64,000 nt of DNA from Clostridia bacterium (GTDB taxonomy: Bacteria > Bacillota > Clostridia > Christensenellales > CAG-138): NCBI GenBank assembly GCA_017394835.1, contig JAFPXD010000057.1, positions 62,001 through 126,000 on the forward strand, written 5' to 3'. A model generated the notes under the pieces. The model ran no database searches and was not told where the DNA came from. It saw nothing but the letters and a program-made list of their open reading frames with translations. Numbering within the stretch: position 1 is the first letter of the stretch; the number at the start of each line of letters is the position of its first letter. This document shows, in pieces, positions 34,782-42,058 of this stretch. Made by a program: the position numbers and the translations under genes.

Positions 34782-35729
34782 TTATTGTTCCTGTTCAGCG
34801 CGCAGATCGTCCGCTATCGCGGCGATCTTCTTCAAGCGATAATTGACTGCGGATTTGCCCAGCCCGAGCTTATCCGCAAGCTGGGAAAGGGAAAGCTCCG
34901 GCTCGTCAAAGCGGGCTTTGGCGACCTCGTAAAGCTCTTCCGAAAGCGCGTCGAAGCCGAGGCGGGAAACTATGAGGCTTATATCCTCCACCTGCTTTGC
35001 GGAAGCCTTTGCGGATTTATCGGTATTGGCGAGGAAGCAGTTTATCTCACGCGTGGAATTGTTCCTCATTTCGCGCAGGAGCCTCTGCTCGCTCATGGCC
35101 ATCATGGATTCCCCCGCCCCCATGAAGGCAAGCAGATCCTCCGCAGTATCGCCGTTTTTTATATAGACCACCCAAAGGCTCTTCCTCTGGGCGAGCTTGG
35201 GCGGAATGCCCCTTTCGGCAAGCAGCCGGGTAATGCTCCTTGCTATATGCTCGTTTTTCAGTACAAACTCAATGTGGCACCTTTTGGCGGGATCGGCGAC
35301 CGTGCCGCAGGCCAAAAACATGCCGCGAATGAATGCGCGGAAGGCGTGATCGCTCTCCAACCCTTCGGGAACGCGGGCGTCGTAGCTCTTTTCGCCGTTT
35401 TCATCGTATGAAAGCAGCCCCGCCCCCTCCATCAGGGACTCGAGCCCCCTGCCGTAAAGGAACAGCTCCGTATTGCTTGCGCGGAGCCTTTCATGACGGT
35501 TTATGACGGTCTCCTGCTCGAGCTCATAATTCTTCAGCGCGAGCTTCGTTATGAACGAGATCACCTCGCCGCTTTCGCTGACTATCTTGAGGCCCCATTT
35601 GCGGAGCTTTTGGGAATAGGAAAGGCTCGCCGTGGCAAGCGCCGCGCCGCATACGAGCTTTGCGCCGTCATCCTCCCTGCGGAGCCTGACTTCGATCAAT
35701 TCCGATTTGACTTCCCTTGAAAAAGACAT
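34782..35729 (-). CDS. whiA: WhiA-family regulator
   Basis: This 315-residue DNA-binding protein of the YvcL/WhiA family has a homing-endonuclease-like N-terminal domain (including RAFIRGMFLACGTVADP) and a C-terminal helix-turn-helix (LSQLADKLGLGKSAVNYRLKK). In Bacillus it affects division and nucleoid occlusion. The correct ATG is at 35729, overlapping the rapZ stop as TGATG. The usual partner gene yvcK (glmR), normally between rapZ and whiA, is missing here. Confidence 0.96.
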   Translation of the reverse strand: MSFSREVKSELIEVRLRREDDGAKLVCGAALATASLSYSQKLRKWGLKIVSESGEVISFITKLALKNYELEQETVINRHERLRASNTELFLYGRGLESLMEGAGLLSYDENGEKSYDARVPEGLESDHAFRAFIRGMFLACGTVADPAKRCHIEFVLKNEHIARSITRLLAERGIPPKLAQRKSLWVVYIKNGDTAEDLLAFMGAGESMMAMSEQRLLREMRNNSTREINCFLANTDKSAKASAKQVEDISLIVSRLGFDALSEELYEVAKARFDEPELSLSQLADKLGLGKSAVNYRLKKIAAIADDLRAEQEQ

Positions 35730-36607
35730 CAGCCCTTGAACCTTTCGGAGATCGTTTCCGCCTCTATCGCAAGATCGCGGTGCTCGACAGTAGTGCTGCA
35801 AAGCCCGCGCATGCGCTCATACACGGCCTCAGCAATGGCGACGGAGCGGTGCCTTCCGCCCGTACAGCCGAACGAGACCATGAGCCTGCGCTTGCCCTCG
35901 CTGCGGTAGGCGGGGATGAGCTCGGACAGCATTTCAACTATCCTGTCGAGCTCCTTTACGACGAGCGCATCGTTCATAACGTAATCCCTCACCGGCTTGT
36001 CCCTGCCGGAAAGGCATCGCAGACTGTCCTCATAATAAGGGTTCGCGGTGAAGCGCACATCTATCACTATATCGGCGTTGAGGGGGATCCCCCTCTTGTA
36101 GCCGAAGCTGGTTATTATAAGGCGGAACGGATTGCTGTCCGAAGCCGAGATAACGCCTTCGAGCCTGCGCTGAAATTCGCGCGGGGTCATATCGGTGGTA
36201 TCTATTATGAAATCCGCCCTCTCCTTAACGGGCTCCAAAAGCTCCCGCTCTATAAGGATGCCCGCCGCAATATCGTCATGCATGGGGTGGCGGCGGCGCG
36301 TTTCGTTATAGCGGCGCTGAAGCACCTCGTTAGCGCAGTCGAGGAACAGGATGCGGTGCGCGTCGTTCAGCCCGTCGAGCGTTTTGAACAGGCTTTCAGT
36401 GCTGTAACGGAATACGGAGGCGCGGCTGTCTATAACGAGCGCGACCCTTTCGATGGGCGGATCGTTCGTATGGCAGAGCTCTATGAAAATACCCATGAGA
36501 TCCCCGGGGAGGTTATCCACGCAGAGATAGCCGAGATCCTCGAGCACGCGCAGGGCGCTCGATTTGCCGGCTCCGCTCATTCCCGTGACTATAAGCACCT
36601 CAGTCAT
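35729..36607 (-). CDS. rapZ: RapZ/YvcJ nucleotide-binding protein
   Basis: This 292-residue protein of the RapZ family has an N-terminal P-loop GMSGAGKSSALR and the family segment FGCTGGRHRSVAIAE near the C-terminus. In proteobacteria RapZ guides the decay of the GlmZ RNA; in Firmicutes YvcJ has nucleotide hydrolysing activity with a less clear role. The ATG at 36607 lies ten bases after AAGGAG; a GTG at 36616 is too close to that site. The start overlaps the murB stop by eight bases. Confidence 0.95.
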   Translation of the reverse strand: MTEVLIVTGMSGAGKSSALRVLEDLGYLCVDNLPGDLMGIFIELCHTNDPPIERVALVIDSRASVFRYSTESLFKTLDGLNDAHRILFLDCANEVLQRRYNETRRRHPMHDDIAAGILIERELLEPVKERADFIIDTTDMTPREFQRRLEGVISASDSNPFRLIITSFGYKRGIPLNADIVIDVRFTANPYYEDSLRCLSGRDKPVRDYVMNDALVVKELDRIVEMLSELIPAYRSEGKRRLMVSFGCTGGRHRSVAIAEAVYERMRGLCSTTVEHRDLAIEAETISERFKG

Positions 36608-37517
36608 CGGTACCACTCTCCTTCAATATTTTGACTTCCGGCTCAAGCATGACGCCGTATTTTTCGAAAACGGTGCGGCGGACGTGATCTATAAGAGCGA
36701 GGATATCCGAGCTCGTCGCTCCGCCGCGGTTTATAATGAAGCCCGCGTGCTTTTCCGAAACGCAGGCGCCGCCCACGCAGAAGCCTTTGAGCCCCGCATC
36801 CTCTATCAGCTTGCCGGCGAAGAACCCTTCCGGGCGTTTGAAGGTGGAGCCCGCGGAAGGATAGTTCAGAGGCTGTTTATCGCGGCGGCGCGCGGAATAA
36901 TCTTCCATGCGCTCCTTTGCGCCGCCATCGTCGGGAAGAAGCTCAAAACGCGCTTCGAGAAGCGTCATATCGGGATAAGAATAGGCTGACTTCCTGTAGC
37001 TTAACAGGCCGGGATCGACCTTGCAATGCACGAGCCCGCATTCGTTGATCGCGACGACCTCCTTCAGTACCTGCTTGATCTCCCCGCCGTAAGCGCCCGC
37101 GTTCATGGCGACGGCTCCTCCTACCGTGCCGGGGATCCCCGCCGCCCATTCAAGGCCCATAAAACCCTTGGCAACGGAGTATTTCGCCGCAGCCGCCATG
37201 GAAGCTCCCGCTCCGCAGATAAGGGTGGAGCCTTCCATAAAGAACTCGTTGAATTCTCCCCCGAGCTTAATGAACAGGCAGTCGAGCCCCCTATCCGGTA
37301 TCAGCAGATTGCTGCCGTTGCCTATTACGAAGCTTTTTGCGCCAAGCTCCTTCGCGGCGTTATGGAGCGCGAGCGCCTGGCCCCAATAGAGGGGCTTTGC
37401 GACGAGCGCAACGGGGCCTCCCGTCCTGAAAGTGGTAAGCTCCGCGCCGGGAACGTTTCTTTCATAAGCGATCCCGTTCTCATCCATATAAGCGGCTATT
37501 TTTTCAAGCTCGGTCAT
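36600..37517 (-). CDS. murB: UDP-N-acetylenolpyruvoylglucosamine reductase
   Basis: This FAD enzyme of about 305 residues completes UDP-MurNAc for peptidoglycan. It has GNGSNLLIPD, the FAD-binding GAGASMAAAAKY and WAAGIPGTVGGAVAMNAGAYGG, the catalytic serine in NYPSAGSTFKRP, and a final glutamate in LEPEVK. The short YSARRRDKQPLNYPSAGS region is of type II. Two adjacent ATGs (37520 and 37517) follow AAAGGA; the second is better spaced. First gene of the operon running to 28864. Confidence 0.97.
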   Translation of the reverse strand: MTELEKIAAYMDENGIAYERNVPGAELTTFRTGGPVALVAKPLYWGQALALHNAAKELGAKSFVIGNGSNLLIPDRGLDCLFIKLGGEFNEFFMEGSTLICGAGASMAAAAKYSVAKGFMGLEWAAGIPGTVGGAVAMNAGAYGGEIKQVLKEVVAINECGLVHCKVDPGLLSYRKSAYSYPDMTLLEARFELLPDDGGAKERMEDYSARRRDKQPLNYPSAGSTFKRPEGFFAGKLIEDAGLKGFCVGGACVSEKHAGFIINRGGATSSDILALIDHVRRTVFEKYGVMLEPEVKILKESGTDD

Positions 37518-37549
37518 CATGCCTTCCTTTCTGCACATTTAATCATTTT

Positions 37550-37578
37550 ATTATACTGTTTTTTCGCGCCGAATACAA
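37550..37578 (-). promoter_or_regulatory. Sigma-A promoter of the murB operon
   Basis: On the minus strand TTGTAT (37578-37573) and TATAAT (37555-37550) are 17 bases apart, about 33 bases before the murB start. Confidence 0.78.
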
Positions 37579-37608
37579 GTGCGGGGGAACAAAAAATCGC
37601 TCCCGCGG

Positions 37609-37642
37609 CAAAACAAAAGCGCCTTTGTCAAAACAAAGGCGC
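37609..37642 (-). terminator. Terminator after the Thr/Ala/Pro-rich lipoprotein
   Basis: Reading the minus strand, GCGCCTTTG and CAAAGGCGC (37642-37619) form a nine-base stem followed by TTTTGTTTT. It insulates the murB promoter. Confidence 0.82.
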
Positions 37643-37656
37643 ATGTGCTTGAGATC

Positions 37657-38958
37657 TCATTTCAAAAAATACAGATCCGTAAAATAATCGTCAAGATGCG
37701 TGCCGCTGTACATAAATCTGCCGTCCTCCCCGACCGTGACCGTAATGAAGCCGTGAGCGCCGGATTCGAGCACTATGTCGATACGGCTCGTCAGATCGGA
37801 TGCGATGGGATAGATCCTTGTACCGGCTTCAACGAAAGTGGTCAGATTATCGCTGCCGCTCGAATAGATGCCCGCAAGTATGTCCTCTGCAAGAGTGCAC
37901 ACCCTGCCGTGATCGCGCAGGACTTCCCAATCCGCACCGTTTTGTATGAGCCCGAAATTCTCGCTGTCGAACGAGAAGGAAGCTATGCAGTCCCAAGTGC
38001 CCATAAGATCGACGTACCTGTGGATGCGCACCGAATTGCCGTCTATCTGATAGAGGGAGCCTTCGAGTTTGCAGCTTCGGAGCCCGTCCGAGCGCTCGTT
38101 CAGCCTGTAAGCCTTGAGCTGTTCGTCTCGCTCGCCCATCCTGCCGGAAACGATTATCTCCACCCTGTTATCGCCCGAATTGAAATTGTTGACGAGGGCG
38201 TTTATGAAGGTCTCCGCCGGGAAGGAATCCTCAAGAGTCTTGTTGTTTTTGCCGACTATTATCCTCAGCGTGACGAGTGACACGCCGGAGGGGGTATCGG
38301 CGATATTGAGTTCTATCTGCTCCGGCTTGGAATCGAAATCGAGATCGCAGTAAACCTTGCTGCCAAGCTCCAGCCAGGTCGTGGTGACAACGGGATCGGG
38401 AACGGGAGTGGGCGTGGGCGGCGGAGTGGGAGTCGCCGGAGCCGAAGGCGTGCCGGTGGGCTCCGCGGAAGGCGCGGAGGCTGTGGGAACCGCCGTCGGC
38501 ACAGGATCCGCAGAAGCCGCCGCGGTGGGCGCGGCGGGAGTGGGAGTCGCGCCGGAGACCTGAGTCGCTGCCGGAGTGGGATCCGAATGGGGCTCCGTTG
38601 CGGAAGCGCTCGCCGTGGGAGCTCCGGAGGTGGGCGCCGCCTCGGTCGCCGCGCCGGAGGTGGGCTGCGCGATCGCGTCCGTGCCGCCGGAGGTGGGCTC
38701 GGGCGTGGCTTCGTTTGCGGAAGAGGTCGGATCCGCAGTCGCCGCGGGAACGGTCGGCGCGACGGGAGCGGGAGTGGCGTTGGGATCCTCGGTCAAATCG
38801 GGGGCGCCGCTTACTGCGGGCGCGGCGGTCGCATTGGGGGCGGCCGTCACCAAAGCGTCCTCCCCTTCCTTGGGCTTCTTTCGGCAAGCTGCGGTCAATA
38901 CCATTGCGGCGGCGAGCATCAAAATTGCCGCAAGCCCTGCAAGCTTCTTTATATTCAT
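37657..38958 (-). CDS. Lipoprotein with long Thr/Ala/Pro linker
   Basis: This exported protein of 433 residues has a lipobox (LTAAC) and then about 175 residues of low-complexity Ala, Thr, Pro and Ser. The C-terminal ~230 residues are beta-rich, with the aspartate-rich VYCDLDFDSKPEQIEL and VGEDGRFMYSG. I do not recognise the domain; FG-GAP-like or integrin-type repeats are possible. The ATG at 38958 is preceded by AAGGAG. It is a single-gene unit with its own promoter and terminator, divergent from an acyltransferase gene. Confidence 0.82.
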   Translation of the reverse strand: MNIKKLAGLAAILMLAAAMVLTAACRKKPKEGEDALVTAAPNATAAPAVSGAPDLTEDPNATPAPVAPTVPAATADPTSSANEATPEPTSGGTDAIAQPTSGAATEAAPTSGAPTASASATEPHSDPTPAATQVSGATPTPAAPTAAASADPVPTAVPTASAPSAEPTGTPSAPATPTPPPTPTPVPDPVVTTTWLELGSKVYCDLDFDSKPEQIELNIADTPSGVSLVTLRIIVGKNNKTLEDSFPAETFINALVNNFNSGDNRVEIIVSGRMGERDEQLKAYRLNERSDGLRSCKLEGSLYQIDGNSVRIHRYVDLMGTWDCIASFSFDSENFGLIQNGADWEVLRDHGRVCTLAEDILAGIYSSGSDNLTTFVEAGTRIYPIASDLTSRIDIVLESGAHGFITVTVGEDGRFMYSGTHLDDYFTDLYFLK

Positions 38959-38992
38959 AGATTTCTCCTTATCGCATAACGATTGTTTTGAT

Positions 38993-39021
38993 ATTATAAG
39001 ACAGTACGGCGGCCCCGTCAA
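38993..39021 (-). promoter_or_regulatory. Sigma-A promoter of the lipoprotein gene
   Basis: On the minus strand TTGACG (39021-39016) and TATAAT (38998-38993) are 17 bases apart, 35 bases before the start codon. Confidence 0.8.
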
Positions 39022-39085
39022 GAAATTTATCTTTTTTTTACGCCTTTGCCTTTCATTTTCGGGGACTGTATGCTAAAATAGAGGC

Positions 39086-40420
39086 ATGAAACAGACTCGC
39101 GATATTTCAACCAAATACATTGACGTGCTTGACGGCATAAGGGCTTTGAGCGTCTTCATAGTCCTTATATTCCATTTTTGGCAGCAGACATGGATATTCC
39201 CGACCGTGAGGACTCCGTTTTTGAGCTTCATGGGGATCAGCCAGATCGACTTCACCCCCTTGGCGAGGGTCGGTTATCTTTTCGTGGATATGATGATCCT
39301 CATAAGCGGATTTCTGCTCTTCCTGCCCGTCGCAAGGAACGTCCTTTCCGGCGAGCCCATGGAAAAATGGGGCGTCTATTTCAGAAAGCGCGCCGCAAGG
39401 ATACTCCCCTCCTATCTGCTCTGCATAATACTGCTCTTCATCTACGCGCTTGCAAAGGGCGATTACGCAAACGGCTATCCCACCCCATCCGCCGCTGCAG
39501 CGAAGGATCTCATATTTCACCTCTTCTTCATCCACAACTGGACTACCGAGACCTACCTCAGCTCTCACCTGAACGTGGTGCTGTGGACGCTCGGAGTGGA
39601 GGTCTGGTTCTATATCCTGTTCCCCGCGATCGCTTCCTTCATCAGGAGGAGAGCCGATGAAAAGGCTCCGGGAAAGGGGATCCTGAGGGCCTGCATCGCC
39701 GCCGCGGTCATGTTCGGGATCGCCGCGTTCTATATCTACGCCTATGTGCTGAGGCCGGAAAGCGGCTTGGCGAATTGGCTGGACGGCGTGCTTCAGAAGC
39801 TTCATTCCTCGATACGCTCCACATATCTTTCAATGGCGATAAACCAGCTTCCCGCGTTCATGGGCAGCTACGCGATAGGAATGGCGGGCGCGTTCATCTA
39901 TATCGCGCTGGCGAAAAAGCTCAAGCGCGGATGGGTATTGGGGATCATAGGCACGCTCCTTTCTGTTGGATTCATTGTGATAATAATGAAGCTCGTAAAG
40001 GAATGCGCCTCGCTCCAGCTTGCGGATCAGCAGCTATGGCAGCTTACGCACAGGTTCTCGCTTGCGTTCGTGTTCTTGGGGTTCATACTCTCAACGGCAT
40101 TCTCTTTGGGGTTCTGGAGGTTCCTGTTCTCCAACAAGCTGATGGTGTTCCTTGCCGCGATCTCATACAATCTTTACATCTGGCATCAGTGGCTCGCGGT
40201 GTTCATTAAGTACGATCTGCGTCTGCCCGTTTGGACGGGCGATGAGCCGCCCAATCAATGGGGCACGCCCGAGGGCAGAATATGGAGCTGGAAGTATGCG
40301 CTCATTATAACGGTCGCCTCGATAGCTGTTGCGGCGCTCATAACCTATCTTTATGAGAAGCCTATGGCCGACCTCATCAACGGGAAGGAAAAGAAGGCGG
40401 CAAAGCAGCTGGGCAAATGA
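39086..40420 (+). CDS. Acyltransferase 3 family membrane protein
   Basis: This 444-residue protein of the OafA/acyltransferase 3 type has about ten to eleven membrane helices. It begins with the family motif IDVLDGIRALSVFIVLIFHFW, which holds the proposed catalytic histidine, and carries a PTVRTPF loop and RKRAARILPSYLL. Such enzymes add acetyl or other acyl groups to surface carbohydrates. A weak -10 box (TAAAAT, 39074-39079) lies seven bases before the start; no clear Shine-Dalgarno is seen, so it may be leaderless or weakly translated. Substrate unknown. Confidence 0.9.
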   Translation: MKQTRDISTKYIDVLDGIRALSVFIVLIFHFWQQTWIFPTVRTPFLSFMGISQIDFTPLARVGYLFVDMMILISGFLLFLPVARNVLSGEPMEKWGVYFRKRAARILPSYLLCIILLFIYALAKGDYANGYPTPSAAAAKDLIFHLFFIHNWTTETYLSSHLNVVLWTLGVEVWFYILFPAIASFIRRRADEKAPGKGILRACIAAAVMFGIAAFYIYAYVLRPESGLANWLDGVLQKLHSSIRSTYLSMAINQLPAFMGSYAIGMAGAFIYIALAKKLKRGWVLGIIGTLLSVGFIVIIMKLVKECASLQLADQQLWQLTHRFSLAFVFLGFILSTAFSLGFWRFLFSNKLMVFLAAISYNLYIWHQWLAVFIKYDLRLPVWTGDEPPNQWGTPEGRIWSWKYALIITVASIAVAALITYLYEKPMADLINGKEKKAAKQLGK

Positions 40421-40435
40421 CATAAAAAGCAAATC

Positions 40436-40471
40436 AAAACCGTGAGTGTTTTGCAGCTCTCACGGTTTTTT
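40436..40471. terminator. Bidirectional terminator between acyltransferase and glycerate kinase
   Basis: AAAACCGTGAG and CTCACGGTTTT form an eleven-base stem with a T-run on the plus side and an A-run on the other, serving two converging transcripts. Confidence 0.85.
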
Positions 40472-40509
40472 TATTTGGATCGTATCGAGTTTATGCGAAA
40501 CGGGCAAGT

Positions 40510-42054
40510 TCAAGGGCGCCCCGGACGGATCAGATCCTCAACAGAGTCCATGAGCCTTCTCGCAGCCTCATCGAAATGCTTTTCGGGCTCGATCTCGGAG
40601 CCGGTGAAGCTTACTGCGGCGGCGCCGTCCATTATCTCTTGGGCGCCTTCGCCTGCTTTGCCCGCGATCACCGCATAGGGGACTTGGGCCCTGCGCGCAT
40701 GTTCGATCACCGCGCCGACGGCCTTCCCGCGGAGGCTCGTCGCATCTATCGCGCCCTCGCCCGTTATTACGAGCGAAGCGCCCTTCAGCTTTCTGTCCAT
40801 CTCCGCAGCGGAGAGCACCGCTTCCGCGCCGAAACCAAAGCGGGCACCGAACACCGCCATGAGCATTGCACCCATGCCGCCCGCCGCGCCTGCGCCGGGG
40901 TTGGAGCAGACCTCCGCACCCGCATGGGCGTTGAGCAGTTTTTCCATGTTCTTCATGCCCTTTTCGAGCTTTTCGAGAGCTTCGTCATCCGCGCCCTTCT
41001 GCGGGCCGAAGGTATAGGTCGCGCCGTGCTCGCCGGTGAGCGGGGCGTCAACGTCGCAAACGACTGTCACAGCGGCGTCCTTCACGAGCTTCGAAATATT
41101 CGAAACATCTATGCTCCTTATGAGTTCCATATCGGCGGCGGACTCTATTTCCGAGCCATCCTCCGAAAGGAAACGGCAGCCCAGCGCCCTCGCCAGGCCG
41201 ATACCGCAATCATTGGTCGCAGAACCGCCGAGGCACACGACTATCTCCTTCACGCCCTCCTTGGCGGCGCGGAGCATGAGCTCGCCCGTGCCGAAGCTCG
41301 TGGTGCGCAGCGGGTCGCGTTCCTCATTTCCGATGAGGGCGATCCCGCTTGCAAGCGCGGATTCGATGACCGCTTTTGTGCCGTCTATCACAAGATAATC
41401 CGCCTGAACGGGCTTTCCGACGGGGTCGGTCACCTTTACCGACCTTCTCATACATGAGCATGCGCATTCAATCGCGTCAAGGGTGCCATCGCCGCCGTCG
41501 GCCGTGGGAACGGGAACGGTAATGACTTCGGGAAAACGATCCCTTATGGCGATCTGCAGACGCCTTACCGCCTCGCCCGCGGTAAAGGTGCCCTTAAATG
41601 CGTTGGGCGCAAGCACTATGCGGCAGGCTTCGGAATGCAGGGGGCGATCCTTATCTCGGCCCGCTATCCTTTCAAGCCTTCCGCTGCCCCCCGTGAGAGC
41701 GCCGCCCTTCACTATCCTGCCTATGAATTCCATGCCCTCATAGTTCCTTATCACGTTGTTCTGAGTGTAAGGGCATCGGCTGTCAAGCAGAGCGGCGATG
41801 CGCGCATCGGAATCGAGCTCGGCATACAGCCGACGCATAGTGCGGATACCCCCGTTCATAAACACGAGGGTATAGATCCCGCGGCTGTCCCTTTTGTCCA
41901 TGGGGCAGACGCCGCCGTAAAGCTCCGCCTCTTCAAGCAGATCGGGATCAACGGCATGAGAGACCTCCGAAAGGAAAAGCCGGATATCCTCTTCGGAGAC
42001 CTGATTCTTCAAGGTATCGAACCTTATCCCGAGCGCGAATTTAAGGATTTCCAT
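40510..42054 (-). CDS. Glycerate kinase with N-terminal extension
   Basis: This 514-residue protein ends in a full glycerate kinase of the GlxK/GarK type (about 144-514), with IVLAPNAFKGTFTAGEA, PTADGGDGTLDA, CLGGSATNDCGIGLARALG and VITGEGAIDATSLRGKAVG. It phosphorylates glycerate for entry into glycolysis. The first ~143 residues are not part of the kinase and I do not recognise them; they include YGGVCPMDKRDSRGIYTLVF and CPYTQNNVIRNYEGMEF. There is no frameshift, so this is a real fusion. It starts four bases after the clpC-like stop and is the last gene of that operon. Confidence 0.87.
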   Translation of the reverse strand: MEILKFALGIRFDTLKNQVSEEDIRLFLSEVSHAVDPDLLEEAELYGGVCPMDKRDSRGIYTLVFMNGGIRTMRRLYAELDSDARIAALLDSRCPYTQNNVIRNYEGMEFIGRIVKGGALTGGSGRLERIAGRDKDRPLHSEACRIVLAPNAFKGTFTAGEAVRRLQIAIRDRFPEVITVPVPTADGGDGTLDAIECACSCMRRSVKVTDPVGKPVQADYLVIDGTKAVIESALASGIALIGNEERDPLRTTSFGTGELMLRAAKEGVKEIVVCLGGSATNDCGIGLARALGCRFLSEDGSEIESAADMELIRSIDVSNISKLVKDAAVTVVCDVDAPLTGEHGATYTFGPQKGADDEALEKLEKGMKNMEKLLNAHAGAEVCSNPGAGAAGGMGAMLMAVFGARFGFGAEAVLSAAEMDRKLKGASLVITGEGAIDATSLRGKAVGAVIEHARRAQVPYAVIAGKAGEGAQEIMDGAAAVSFTGSEIEPEKHFDEAARRLMDSVEDLIRPGRP

Positions 42055-42058
42055 AGTT

